Positions 53,487 through 63,796 are shown, numbered from the stretch's first letter. The stretch: 64,000 nt of DNA from Fredericiella sp038205395 (GCA_038205395.1 JBBRBX010000010.1:7987-71986); one strand, 5' to 3'. The notes: generated by a model not told the origin, from the sequence alone. Program-made: numbers and translations.

Positions 53487-53759
53487 CTACGCAACCGTGC
53501 AGCTGTGCACGGCAAAATGCATGGCGGTGCGCTCCTCGCCTCCAATTTGCACGGCGTGGAAGCTGGGCACAACCACCAGGTTAATCTGATCCTGCTCCAG
53601 ATACAAGCGCGCAATGGTGATGGCCTTGATGGCCTGGTTGACGGCTGGGGCGCCAATGGCCTGTACTTCGGCGTGGCCCTCTTGGCGCATAATGCCGGCG
53701 ATGGCGCCGGCCACCGCGGTTGAACGTGACTGTGAAGACACCCGCACGAGATCTGCCAC
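53487..53759 (-). CDS. SpoVS-like protein
   Basis: 90 residues, close to the 86 of Bacillus SpoVS. Motifs: VRVSSQSRSTAVAGAIAGIM, AEVQAIGAPAVNQAIKAITIAR, VVVPSFHAVQIGGEERTA. SpoVS has an Alba-like fold and affects cell division and sporulation in Bacillus; homologues are common in non-sporulating Chloroflexota and Thermus. GTG 53759 is chosen because AAGGAGA lies six bases upstream and the length then fits. Role here unknown. Confidence 0.9.
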   Translation of the reverse strand: MADLVRVSSQSRSTAVAGAIAGIMRQEGHAEVQAIGAPAVNQAIKAITIARLYLEQDQINLVVVPSFHAVQIGGEERTAMHFAVHSCTVA

Positions 53760-53840
53760 AAAACATCTCCTTTCACTTCCCACGTAAGCTGCAATGAACG
53801 GGCGCTCGCCGGTTGCGACATCCCCCAGCGTCAAGCGAGC

Positions 53841-54332
53841 TTATGGCTCTATAATTAAGACGCCCAGCAGATTGCGACGTTCCGCTGGGTCGGAAGCGGC
53901 TCGGTTGTACACCGGGTAGACACCGGCATGACGGCAGTTCCACCGATAAGTATGCGCAGCGCTTGGCGCTACCACTGCGGCGCTGTCGCTCTCGGCAATG
54001 GCGTAGTCATCATCCACCAGACCTAAATTGAGCAGGCTGTCAGGCAGCAGATTGGTCACTTGCAGTTGGATGCGCTCGCCCAGGGCGGCACGCAGCACGA
54101 ACGGCCGCACAAGCTTTTGCTGGTTCCAGGCGACGGCTTGCCCCCGCCGCAGTTGGTCATGCAGCGGCAGATGGCGGCGCAGGCCAAGCACGGGACGCTG
54201 TCGCCCGTGGCCATCCGGCAGCAAAGTGGCCACCAGGCTGTATACGCGTGCGGGCTGCAGCAGCGGCAAGCGCGGGGTGCGGTGCTGCACCGGCATCGGC
54301 GGATAATTGGAGGGTCGGTCGAGACTCATCAT
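53841..54332 (-). CDS. Cupredoxin-like protein resembling multicopper-oxidase domain 1, ligands lost
   Basis: 163 residues. The C-terminal 90 residues follow the cupredoxin strand pattern: RPFVLRAALGERIQLQVTNLL, a SAAVVAPSAAHTYRWNCRHAGVYPVYNRA stretch (shown in parts), and ERRNLLGVLIIEP. In multicopper oxidases the place of VYPVYN reads HDH and binds copper; here those His are absent. No further oxidase domains follow and no signal peptide is clear. It may be a structural single domain or a remnant of a larger gene. Start ATG 54332 with GGAAAGG upstream. Confidence 0.6.
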   Translation of the reverse strand: MMSLDRPSNYPPMPVQHRTPRLPLLQPARVYSLVATLLPDGHGRQRPVLGLRRHLPLHDQLRRGQAVAWNQQKLVRPFVLRAALGERIQLQVTNLLPDSLLNLGLVDDDYAIAESDSAAVVAPSAAHTYRWNCRHAGVYPVYNRAASDPAERRNLLGVLIIEP

Positions 54333-54402
54333 TGGGCGCCTTTCCTTTCCAAACATACATGCATACCTTCAAGTTTTCTCTGCACCCAGCATACGCCCGC
54401 CC

Positions 54403-54424
54403 GCGTTGATCCAGCGTTGATCCG
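54403..54424. repeat. Tandem 11-bp direct repeat before the BTAD regulator
   Basis: GCGTTGATCCA followed at once by GCGTTGATCCG. The 11-bp phase is that of SARP/BTAD regulator sites, which are direct heptamer repeats one helix turn apart. It lies in the divergent region between the cupredoxin-like gene and the BTAD regulator. Confidence 0.5.
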
Positions 54425-54502
54425 TCAGATCACCCAGGAGATGGCCGGCGTACACTTGGCATATACGCCTTGCTTGCAATACACCCAGCCATTTGTGCTT
54501 GC

Positions 54503-54531
54503 TGGACTGCTGCGCATACTCGCCGTATACT
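54503..54531 (+). promoter_or_regulatory. Promoter of the BTAD regulator, leaderless
   Basis: TGGACT (54503-54508), 17-base spacer, TATACT (54526-54531). The GTG start at 54538 is six bases after the -10, which puts transcription start at or next to the start codon. Confidence 0.5.
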
Positions 54532-54537
54532 GAGGTC

Positions 54538-57324
54538 GTGCTGGAAATTACCTTGCTTGGCCCCCCACGGATTGTATGGGAGGGGCAGCCGCTTGTGCTG
54601 CGCCCGCGCAACAGCGCGCGGGCCAAGGCGATCCTTTACTACCTCGCCGCCACTGGCCGCGCCGAAACGCGTGAGCGGCTGGCCGGTCTGCTCTGGTCGG
54701 ATTGGCCGGACAAAAAAGCGCGCGATTATTTGCGCGGCGAAATTTTTCTGCTCAGCGGCTTAAAGCCGGATTATCTGGTCGAAGTCGATGGCCGGCTGGC
54801 GCTCAACCCGCAGACCTGCAGCATCGACCTGGCGCACTTTTGCGCGCTGACCGAGCCGTCCGGCGCCAATGTGGACGATCTGGACGCGGCTGTGCGCCTT
54901 TGCTCCGGTCTTTTTCTCGAAGAATTTGACGCTGCCATTGAAACGGGGGGAGCACTGTACTTGGAGTGGCTGCAAGAGCAGCGCCTCGGCTGGGCGGAGG
55001 CACTGCGCACGGTACTCTATCGTCTGGCGGAAAGCACCGCCCACACCCATCAGCGGCTTGACGTAGGCGTCGCTGCCTGCACCCGCCTGCTGATGGAAGA
55101 GCCGGAACGCGAGGAGGTGCACCGTCTCAAAATGCGGCTCTTGGCGCTGGCTGGCCAGCGCACCGCCGCCCTCCGGCAGTATGACGACTGCACCACTGCG
55201 CTGCTCAACGAACTGGGCGTCCCGCCTTCCATTGAAACCAACGCACTTTACGATCAAATCGTCGCAGGAGAAGTGGGGCTGCAGAGCGCCGCAGCCGCCG
55301 CCGAAATACGCCCCGCACCGTTCCAGGCCCCGGCTGCAGCCGGCCACTTTGTGGGGCGCCGGCAAGAACGGCAGCAGCTTATCACCTGGCTCACCCAGCC
55401 ACAGCCCAGCCGTGTAGTCGCCATCGTGGGCATGGGCGGCGCAGGCAAGACGGCGCTGGCAAGCGAAATTGCACACCAACTGCGCAGTCAGTTTGCCGAT
55501 GGTGTGCTCTGGGCCAGCGTCAGCGACAATCAACCGGCGGATATTCTGCAAAGCTGGGCGCTGGCCTTTGATAAAGATCTCAGCAAGATCGGGAATGTCG
55601 AAGCGCGCGCCGCCGCCATGCGCAATATCCTCGCCGGACGGCGCACCCTGATTGTGCTCGACGACGTCACAGCCGGCTCCGACATCGAACTGCTGACACC
55701 CGGCGCTGGCGACTGCCCGCTCTTGATTACGACGCGCGACCGGGCCGAAGTGGCGGCGCGCAGCAGACAGATTATCGAACTGCCGGAATTGACCACTCCC
55801 GAAAGCCTGGCGCTGCTGACCTTCTATTTAGGAGAGACGGATGTGCAGGCCGAACAGGAAGCTGCTGTTGCACTGTGTACGACATTAGGGGGGCTGCCGC
55901 TGGCCGTCGAGATTGCCGCGCAGCGTATTTTTGCGGCCCCGCGGCGCAACCTGGCGCGCATGGTGCGCAGTCTGCAGGCAGCCGGCGACCGCCTGACCCA
56001 CGGCATCAGCAACCGCTCGGTCCGCACCAGCTTCCAAGTCAGTTGGGAAGCACTCACGCCGCAGCTGCAGCGGGTCTTTGCCCTCTCCGGCATGTTTGAT
56101 GGCCGCTCCTTTACCGCAGCGGCCCTGGCAGCCGCGGACGGCGACACAGCTGCTGCCGACACCATCAGTGACCAGCTTGAACAGTTGACCATGCTTTCAA
56201 TGCTCAAGCTTTCGGGCAGCGATCGTTTTGTGCATCACCGCCTGCTGGCTGACTTTGCCGGCGAGAAGCTGGCGGAGCAAGCAGATGTGACTGCCGCCCG
56301 CCTGCGCTACGCCGGCTACTGCCGCAGCTTTGTCCAGCAGGTGTCAGGCCAATACGATGCGCTGGAGCCGGAGTGGGAGAACTTGCTGGCCGGCCTGGCG
56401 ATTGCACAGCAGCTGCAGGCGTGGGAGTTGGTTGTCGCCAGTGTGGATGCCCTCACCGCGCCGTGGTTTGCCCGCGCCCGCTTCACGCACGCTCGTCAGG
56501 GCTACCGCTGGGCGCTCGAAGCCGCCGTCGCCCTCGGCGACGACCAGCGCCGCGCCCGCTATGCCTACTATCTGGCCAAAGTGCACCTGCGCCAGGACGA
56601 ATATGCAGATGCTCGCCAACTGCTGGAGAGCGCCATCCAGGTTTTTCAGAGCAGACAAGATCAACCCCGTTTGGCGGATGCCTACATTGACCTGGCAGAT
56701 GTTGCACTGGAGCAGGGGAATTTTGCCGAGTCGGCGCTGCGCCTGGAGGCGGCGCACACCATCTACCAGCAGCTGCACCATTCCGTCGGCGTAGCCACGG
56801 CCAAGAGCCGCCAGGCGCTGCTTGCCTATTTTGAGGATCGCAACAGCGACGCACGCCGCTTGTGCGAAGAAGGGTTGAATGGCCTGGCGGAGGGAGACGG
56901 CGCCATCGTCCGCTCGCGCACGCTGCGCCTGCTCACGGATTTGGCGCTGCGCGCGCAGCAGTTGGAGCAGGCAGCCGATTACTGCCGGCAGGCAGAACTT
57001 GCCAACCACACCGTCAACGACCCGACCGAGTCAGCCGCAATTCTTTACGCCCAGGCCAAGCTGGATCACTTCCTCGAGAATCATGCCGCCGCACTGCAGA
57101 ACGCCGGCCGCAGTGTCCAGCTTTATCGGGCAATGGGCGACCGCAAAGCAACGGCCATCGTCAATCACTTTATCGGGCGGCTTTATCTAGCCTGCAACGA
57201 AACGGCCGCTGCGCAGGCAGCGGCCGAATATGGTCTTGTCCTTGCGCGTTCGCTCGCCGATGCGGAGTTAGTGGCGCTGTACGAAGAGCAGTTGCAACTG
57301 ATCAGCGGGTTGGTTGTCATTTAA
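54538..57324 (+). CDS. BTAD / NB-ARC-type ATPase / TPR transcriptional regulator
   Basis: 928 residues. Residues 1-90 form an OmpR-like winged helix (LGPPRIVWEGQPLVL, ERLAGLLWSDWPDKKARDYLR); 90-240 a bacterial transcriptional activator domain of helical repeats; about 270-560 an AAA/NB-ARC ATPase with Walker A VGMGGAGKTAL near 297, Walker B LIVLDDV near 370, ITTRDR sensor and GGLPLAVEIAAQ; the rest TPR-like repeats. This is the layout of SARP/AfsR-like regulators, in which ligand binding to the repeats controls ATP-driven assembly. GTG 54538 is chosen by promoter position. Target genes unknown; the cupredoxin-like gene is divergent. Confidence 0.88.
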   Translation: MLEITLLGPPRIVWEGQPLVLRPRNSARAKAILYYLAATGRAETRERLAGLLWSDWPDKKARDYLRGEIFLLSGLKPDYLVEVDGRLALNPQTCSIDLAHFCALTEPSGANVDDLDAAVRLCSGLFLEEFDAAIETGGALYLEWLQEQRLGWAEALRTVLYRLAESTAHTHQRLDVGVAACTRLLMEEPEREEVHRLKMRLLALAGQRTAALRQYDDCTTALLNELGVPPSIETNALYDQIVAGEVGLQSAAAAAEIRPAPFQAPAAAGHFVGRRQERQQLITWLTQPQPSRVVAIVGMGGAGKTALASEIAHQLRSQFADGVLWASVSDNQPADILQSWALAFDKDLSKIGNVEARAAAMRNILAGRRTLIVLDDVTAGSDIELLTPGAGDCPLLITTRDRAEVAARSRQIIELPELTTPESLALLTFYLGETDVQAEQEAAVALCTTLGGLPLAVEIAAQRIFAAPRRNLARMVRSLQAAGDRLTHGISNRSVRTSFQVSWEALTPQLQRVFALSGMFDGRSFTAAALAAADGDTAAADTISDQLEQLTMLSMLKLSGSDRFVHHRLLADFAGEKLAEQADVTAARLRYAGYCRSFVQQVSGQYDALEPEWENLLAGLAIAQQLQAWELVVASVDALTAPWFARARFTHARQGYRWALEAAVALGDDQRRARYAYYLAKVHLRQDEYADARQLLESAIQVFQSRQDQPRLADAYIDLADVALEQGNFAESALRLEAAHTIYQQLHHSVGVATAKSRQALLAYFEDRNSDARRLCEEGLNGLAEGDGAIVRSRTLRLLTDLALRAQQLEQAADYCRQAELANHTVNDPTESAAILYAQAKLDHFLENHAAALQNAGRSVQLYRAMGDRKATAIVNHFIGRLYLACNETAAAQAAAEYGLVLARSLADAELVALYEEQLQLISGLVVI

Positions 57325-58741
57325 CCGGTGTGATGCCGCTGCCTCCTTCTTCCGTCACCCAATCGCCGGCAACAAATACGGCCTGCCAGGCGCTGACGCT
57401 CAGCACACGCTTGCCGGCCAATGCGCCGTCGCGCAGCCGATCCAACTGGGGGTCGCCGATTTCACCCACGACCCGCTGGCCGCCGCGCACCCCAGCAATC
57501 TGCGGCGTTACAGCTACTTTATGTTCGCCCGCAGCCTCCAATTCGGGCACACGCACAGCGTCGAGGTGCGAGCAGGCGGACGTAAACTGCGTGTACAGAT
57601 CCGGCAGGCCTGCAGCCGCGGCGACGCCTTTGCTCCAGCGGCGGTGCCCAGCGTCTCTCACCAGTGCGGCCAACTCATCTTCCAAAAGCCCATCGACATA
57701 GCGGTGCAGCGCACTGCGTGCCTCCGCCAAAGCCAGCGGTTTGCCGCCGTCGGCAGGAGCGAAGGTGCTGCCCACCTGCTGGTCCGCCAGATAGCTGTGC
57801 CACTGCTGCTGCAATAGATCCGCCGTTTGCCCCAGCCGGTCAGCATCATGCTTGTCGCCTGCCGCCAGTTTGCGCAGCACGGCAATCGCAATTTCAGGGC
57901 GTAAGGCCGGCAGCGGGTGGTCGGCGTCATCCTGCAGCAGATTGGAGGGGGCTTCTGCGGCGAGCATCGCTTGCACCGAAAGGCCAGCCACCGGCCCAGC
58001 CACCAGCACGCTGTAAACATCGGCGAAAAGTTCTTCAGACCAGGCCGCCAACCAACCTGGCGTGGAGGAGGGCTGCGCTGCGGGCGCATGTTTGCCGCCC
58101 TGCTTGTCCGGCTTTTTTCCCGGCTGTTTCCCTGGCCGCTGCTCGCCTTGCTCCTCATCCTCCAGTTGGTAATTGGTGTTCATCTGCCGGTAGACATGGT
58201 GGCCGGCTTCGTGCGCAATGGCCAGCAGCCGCGTGCTGTCGCGGGTGGCCGACAGATCGATGCCGATCAGCGCCAGCGGCACATAGGGGATAAGCCGGAT
58301 GGTGGCTGTTTTTTGAAAGTACGTCAGAACAGCGGTTTCCTCCATCAGGCGGCTGCGCACTGCCGGCGCCAGCGCCAGCGCCGCCAGTTGATCCGCCAGG
58401 CCAAGCGTCGTGCGCATGGCAGCCGTTGACATGGCTTCATCCCGCTGCCCCAACGTGCGCAGCAAGACATCGATGTCCAGCGCAACCTGGCAGGCTGTCG
58501 CCTCCAGCACAGAACGAGGCGGAAACTGCTTGTCCGTCTCCAACATCCCCGCCGCAAAGCCTTTGCCGAAGAGGTCAAACTGCTTGGCGGCAAAGGCGGA
58601 CAGACAGCGTAAAGCCAATAAGGCGCTGCGCTGCCGCCCATTGGGTGCAGCTGCGGCGCGTGCACCCAGCTCCCCGGCAATTTCCAACAGCGCGGCGGTG
58701 CGGATGTTCCAGGGGACAGCAGCAGCAATTTCGGCAGGCAT
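57317..58741 (-). CDS. Zinc-dependent metallopeptidase-like protein
   Basis: 474 residues. HEAGH at 177-181 (AIAHEAGHHVYRQMN) is a HExxH zinc site, and EELFADVYS at 236-244 offers the third ligand Glu, as in gluzincins. Between them is a low-complexity Lys/Gly/Gln/Pro insert (195-222). No signal peptide or membrane segment, so likely cytoplasmic. It does not match a named peptidase family I can recall. Its 3' end overlaps the BTAD gene by 8 bp. AAAGGGAG precedes the ATG. Confidence 0.7.
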   Translation of the reverse strand: MPAEIAAAVPWNIRTAALLEIAGELGARAAAAPNGRQRSALLALRCLSAFAAKQFDLFGKGFAAGMLETDKQFPPRSVLEATACQVALDIDVLLRTLGQRDEAMSTAAMRTTLGLADQLAALALAPAVRSRLMEETAVLTYFQKTATIRLIPYVPLALIGIDLSATRDSTRLLAIAHEAGHHVYRQMNTNYQLEDEEQGEQRPGKQPGKKPDKQGGKHAPAAQPSSTPGWLAAWSEELFADVYSVLVAGPVAGLSVQAMLAAEAPSNLLQDDADHPLPALRPEIAIAVLRKLAAGDKHDADRLGQTADLLQQQWHSYLADQQVGSTFAPADGGKPLALAEARSALHRYVDGLLEDELAALVRDAGHRRWSKGVAAAAGLPDLYTQFTSACSHLDAVRVPELEAAGEHKVAVTPQIAGVRGGQRVVGEIGDPQLDRLRDGALAGKRVLSVSAWQAVFVAGDWVTEEGGSGITPVK

Positions 58742-58761
58742 GGATTGGCTCCCTTTCTTAG

Positions 58762-58789
58762 TCTCGGTTTAACTGTCTTGGTTCAACTG
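58762..58789. repeat. Tandem 14-bp direct repeat upstream of the metallopeptidase gene
   Basis: TCTCGGTTTAACTG and TCTTGGTTCAACTG (12 of 14 identical) lie end to end in the 78-bp gap before the metallopeptidase gene. Possibly an operator; also explained by simple duplication. Confidence 0.45.
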
Positions 58790-58819
58790 CGGTTGCTTCG
58801 AAAAATACGATAGACAAGA

Positions 58820-60061
<1,242 letters not shown>

Positions 60062-60108
60062 AAACGGTATCCTTATCCATTCGCTAAAGGCGCACGGCTT
60101 TGATTCGC

Positions 60109-60897
60109 CTACTTCTTTGCGCCCGGCTCCGCTGCCACATGCACAATTGTGCTTACGTACTTGCGCCCTTTGACCAGATAATCCCAGAGATTGGCGCCGG
60201 TCTTGCTCTCACCGCTGCTGCGCGGGACACAGTGATACGGCACTTCGCACACGCGCCACCCGCCGCGCAGCGCCCGGCCCAAAAGGTCAATGCAGTATTC
60301 ACCATAGTCGCCGCGCAGCCGAATCCGGCGCAGCACATCGGCGCGCGCGGCGATAAAGCCACTAGTATAATCGCTCACCTGGCTGCCCAGCCGCAGCACG
60401 GCAAAGCCGTTAATGATCCGGCTCAACGTGCGCGCCATACGCCCGTGCGCCACATCAGCGCCGCCCGCAACCCAGCGCGACCCCACGGCCACATCGGCGT
60501 CGCCGGCAACAATACAGTCGACCAGCCGCGGCACATCCTCCGGCGGCATCGAAAGATCGCAGTCCATCCACGTCACGATGTCGGCGCCAAAGGTGTAAAT
60601 TGCCAGGTCGATTCCCTCTTGAATGGCGGACGTCAATCCCTTGGCGTCGATGCGCCGCCGCAGCACCAGGCGCGGCTGCCCATCATGGTTATAGCGGGCA
60701 GTTAGCGCCTGGACAACCTGCCACGTGCCGTCGGGCGAATCATCGTCCACCACCAGCACCATCTGCGGCATACGCGCGGCGTGCAGAATTCCTTCAATCA
60801 AGGGGCCAATGTTGGTGCGTTCATTGTAGGTGGGCAGCACCGTACAAACCAGCGGCGCTGGTGCGCCTATCTGCGTTGACTGGTTGTCGCCGGTCAT
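60109..60897 (-). CDS. Dolichol-phosphate-mannose-synthase-like glycosyltransferase (GT2)
   Basis: 262 residues. VLPTYNERTNIGPLIEGIL, VLVVDDDSPDGTWQVV, DIVTWMDCDLSMPPEDVPRL and VPYHCVPRSSGESKTG are the hallmarks of DPM1-like enzymes that put a sugar on polyprenyl phosphate. No membrane helix. ATG 60897 overlaps the methyltransferase stop (ATGA). A longer in-frame extension into the methyltransferase is rejected. Lies 47 bp before the aminotransferase gene. Confidence 0.9.
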   Translation of the reverse strand: MTGDNQSTQIGAPAPLVCTVLPTYNERTNIGPLIEGILHAARMPQMVLVVDDDSPDGTWQVVQALTARYNHDGQPRLVLRRRIDAKGLTSAIQEGIDLAIYTFGADIVTWMDCDLSMPPEDVPRLVDCIVAGDADVAVGSRWVAGGADVAHGRMARTLSRIINGFAVLRLGSQVSDYTSGFIAARADVLRRIRLRGDYGEYCIDLLGRALRGGWRVCEVPYHCVPRSSGESKTGANLWDYLVKGRKYVSTIVHVAAEPGAKK

Positions 60898-61685
60898 AGT
60901 TGCACTCGCAGCGGCTGCACGGCTCGCAGCGGCAGACGCGCCAAAACATAGAGGCTGATGCCAAAGGGAAAGCGATGATGCTCCAGCCAGCTTGCTTCGC
61001 CGGCAAGCGCCCAAAGCAGCAGCGCATTGGGCCGGCTTTTCTCCGTCACAAGCGAACTGAGCGGCCATCCTCCCCAGCGCTGCAGCAGACGCAGCACAAC
61101 AATAACAGGCGACAACAACGAATTGGCGTATGTCGTGCGCACCACCTGCAGACCTGCCTGTTCCACATGTTTTACCAGCTCATGCAGCCGCCAGCGGCGG
61201 CCTGTGTTAAAGGCTACATCATGTGGCCCCCACAGCCAAGGTTGGGTGCTGACCCGCAGCAGCAGCAGACCGTCCGGGCGCAGCACACGCCGCACTTCCG
61301 CCAATGTCAAATCAATGTCCACACCCACCTGGTCGAGCGAATCAAGCGCCGTGACCAAAGCGATGCTTTGCGCCGCCAGCGGCAGCAGATTTACATCCGC
61401 CTGCAGAAGTCTTTCCCCGCCACTGTGCGCTTGGGCATAGGCGAGCGCCGTGGCGGACAGGTCAGCGCCCAGCACAAACGACTGCGGCCGCATCTCGGCC
61501 AGTTCGTGCACAAACACGCCGCCGCCGCAACCCAAGTCCAGAAAAGGGCCTTTGGCAAAAGGCAGCCCTGTCAAAAAAGCAAACGTCACCTGGCGCATTC
61601 CCTGCGCCCAGCCGTGGCTCTCGTCCAGACGATACAGATCCGCCAAATGGCTGCCGGCGCCGTTTCCATTATTCAACGGTGACAT
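60894..61685 (-). CDS. Class-I SAM-dependent methyltransferase
   Basis: 263 residues. SAM loop PFLDLGCGGGVFVHELAE, acidic LGADLSATALAYAQ, then VTALDSLDQVGVDIDLTLAEVRRVLRPDGLLLLRV. The last 70 residues contain a hydrophobic stretch. Start ATG 61685 overlaps the GT-C gene by 17 bp. The long upstream frame is GT-C in another frame. Sits in a glycan-building operon, so a sugar or lipid acceptor is likely. Confidence 0.88.
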   Translation of the reverse strand: MSPLNNGNGAGSHLADLYRLDESHGWAQGMRQVTFAFLTGLPFAKGPFLDLGCGGGVFVHELAEMRPQSFVLGADLSATALAYAQAHSGGERLLQADVNLLPLAAQSIALVTALDSLDQVGVDIDLTLAEVRRVLRPDGLLLLRVSTQPWLWGPHDVAFNTGRRWRLHELVKHVEQAGLQVVRTTYANSLLSPVIVVLRLLQRWGGWPLSSLVTEKSRPNALLLWALAGEASWLEHHRFPFGISLYVLARLPLRAVQPLRVQL

Positions 61686-63744
61686 CTCCCAAAAGTACGC
61701 CCGGCCCGTCTGCGGGCAGCCGTGAACCATCCGGCTGATAAAGACCCGCCGCCAGCGCGTAAACGCCCGGCGCCAGCTCCGCAGGCAAGGCAAGCTGATA
61801 CTCATCCAAAACACGCCAGCCCTCTTGCCAGCGCGAGGTGGGCAGGCTGCCGCCGCCCGGCTCGCTGTCCTCACCCGCCACCTGCACAAAGCCGCCGCTG
61901 CCATCCGCCTTGAGTAAATGGGTGAAGACCGTCCAATCTTGGTTGGGGGCCTGGTTGACCAGCCAATGCAGTTGCAAATAGAGGAGAGCCCCTGGCTGAA
62001 GGCGGGCAGGCTCCACATCGTAACCTGCCAGTGTGATACTTTCGTCCATGACGGCAGCAACTACGTGCTGGGGTGGGCGCTGCGGCATCTCAGCGGGGGG
62101 CCGGGCGTACACATTGGCATAGGCTGCACCATCCGGTTCCAGAATTGTCTCGACGATGGTCGCCGCCGGCAGCACAGCCGGCAGCAGAAGCCGCGTGCGA
62201 AAATCTTCATGCTCGATCACAAAGTAGCTCTCTCTGTCTGCATTGGCGCCGGCGGTCAGCGGGAAGAGCCGGCGGCCATCAAAACTGACCGGCGGGGCGT
62301 GCCTTTGCGGGCTGACAGCCAGGGCAAAGGCCAGCGTCGGATGATCAGCGGCCCGCGGCGTCAAATAAACCGCTTCAGACGCCGGACGTTGGGCAATCTC
62401 CTGGCCGATGCGCCAGAGTCCCGTGTCAAAGGCGTAAAAGAGATCAGGCAGGGCCGCCCAGCGCACAAAATAGCTGTGGCCGGCGGCAGCTGCACCGGCA
62501 AGCAGCAGCGCGGCGCAGCTGCTTGCCGCCCACAGCGGCCAGCTGCGCCCGCGGCTTGGAGCGGCCCACTGCGCACCGAGACGAACGAGCGCGTCAAGCC
62601 CCAATCCGGCCAGGAGGGCAGCCGGCGCGGCGGCACCCAAGATGCGATGGAAGTGGGGGGCGTATTCACTAAAGACACCCGGCAGCAGCAATCCGGCCAG
62701 CCCAAAGAGCAGGATGGTGTAAGCCGGGCTGCGCACACGCCCCAGCGCCAACAGCAGGCCGGCGAAAAAGGGGGCAAACTGCCACCAGTTGAGCGCCGCT
62801 TCACCAGGCAGGTTGCGGCGCGGGTCCAGGTCGCCGGTTCCGCCCAGCGGGACAAACATGAGCGCGCTTGCGCGCACATTGTCCCACACCGTGGCAGGCG
62901 CCGCCGTCTGCTCTCCACTCAACGCAATTTGCGAAGGACGCAGCAGCAGCAGGTCAGGATTGGCGGCAAAAAACCAGCCCAACGGCAAAACCAGCAGCAA
63001 CGCCACGGCTGCCGCCAGCAAGGCCCCTGACACTGGCCGCAGTGACCCCTGCTTGTGTGGTCTGCCGCCAGGCGGGAGCGCCGGCTGCTGCGCCATTGGC
63101 CTGCGTCCGTGCAGCCACAGATGGGCGACGGTGGGGATCATCAGCAAGGGGATGATCCAGGCCCCTTGATAGGTATACACGCAGGCGGCCAGCAGCACAC
63201 CGCAGCCGGCAAAACTCCACCATTCGCGCGTGCGCCAGCCGCGCAGCAGCAGCCAGGTGGCGGCAGCCCACAGCAGCGGCACGAGGATTGGCTCGATCCC
63301 CATGCGGCTGAAGTGGATATGCCAGCGCATGGTGGCCAGCAGCGCAGCGGCCAGCAGCGGAAAAGCAAAGGTGATGCGCTGCGGGTCGAGCCGGCGCAGT
63401 TCCGTGCCCAGTGCATAGACTGCCAGCACGCCCAGCACGCCAAAAAGTGCGGATGTGGCGCGCATCACAGTCGGGCCGGCCTCGCCACCCAACAGGCGCA
63501 CAAACCCAAACGCCAGCGCATTGGCATAAGCATTCAGCGGCGGCACGCCGAAGTTGCCGGTCAAAAAAAGAGGACGATAGCTGGAGTCGGTTAAAATGCG
63601 CCAGGCTTGCAAACCTTCAAACGATTCGTCAAAGTGGAAACCGGGAGGCAGCGTGTCGATACGCCACAAGCGCAAGCCGCCGGCCACCAAAAGGATTGCG
63701 GCCAGGGCAAAGAGGGATGAGCGACGAGCGTGAATCCAGGACAT
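61669..63744 (-). CDS. GT-C membrane glycosyltransferase with C-terminal beta domain
   Basis: 691 residues. About 11 or 12 membrane helices; the first outer loop has LPPGFHFDESFEGLQAWRIL, whose Asp-Glu are the usual catalytic acids of ArnT/PMT-like enzymes, and HIHFSRMGIEP follows. The last 130 residues (from about 560, ITLAGYDVEPARLQPGALLYLQLHW) look like a soluble beta-sandwich outside the cell. Uses polyprenyl-linked sugars by family. First gene of a four-gene minus-strand set. A TATAAT box lies 7 bases before the ATG, so the message may be nearly leaderless. Confidence 0.85.
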   Translation of the reverse strand: MSWIHARRSSLFALAAILLVAGGLRLWRIDTLPPGFHFDESFEGLQAWRILTDSSYRPLFLTGNFGVPPLNAYANALAFGFVRLLGGEAGPTVMRATSALFGVLGVLAVYALGTELRRLDPQRITFAFPLLAAALLATMRWHIHFSRMGIEPILVPLLWAAATWLLLRGWRTREWWSFAGCGVLLAACVYTYQGAWIIPLLMIPTVAHLWLHGRRPMAQQPALPPGGRPHKQGSLRPVSGALLAAAVALLLVLPLGWFFAANPDLLLLRPSQIALSGEQTAAPATVWDNVRASALMFVPLGGTGDLDPRRNLPGEAALNWWQFAPFFAGLLLALGRVRSPAYTILLFGLAGLLLPGVFSEYAPHFHRILGAAAPAALLAGLGLDALVRLGAQWAAPSRGRSWPLWAASSCAALLLAGAAAAGHSYFVRWAALPDLFYAFDTGLWRIGQEIAQRPASEAVYLTPRAADHPTLAFALAVSPQRHAPPVSFDGRRLFPLTAGANADRESYFVIEHEDFRTRLLLPAVLPAATIVETILEPDGAAYANVYARPPAEMPQRPPQHVVAAVMDESITLAGYDVEPARLQPGALLYLQLHWLVNQAPNQDWTVFTHLLKADGSGGFVQVAGEDSEPGGGSLPTSRWQEGWRVLDEYQLALPAELAPGVYALAAGLYQPDGSRLPADGPGVLLGDVTVE

Positions 63745-63751
63745 CCCGCCG

Positions 63752-63757
63752 ATTATA
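63752..63757 (-). promoter_or_regulatory. TATAAT box of the glycan operon
   Basis: Perfect -10 hexamer on the minus strand, with seven bases between it and the ATG at 63744. The start of transcription would fall at or one base before the ATG. GGCGGG lies in the gap. Confidence 0.5.
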
Positions 63758-63765
63758 GCATAAAC

Positions 63766-63796
63766 AAGGGGGCGACCCCTGCGGAGCCGCCCCCTT
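63766..63796 (-). terminator. Terminator of the upstream minus-strand gene
   Basis: AAGGGGGCG and CGCCCCCTT (9-bp perfect arms, 13-base loop), followed in the minus direction by TTGTTTATG. Lies between the partial gene at the window edge and the glycan operon promoter. Confidence 0.7.
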
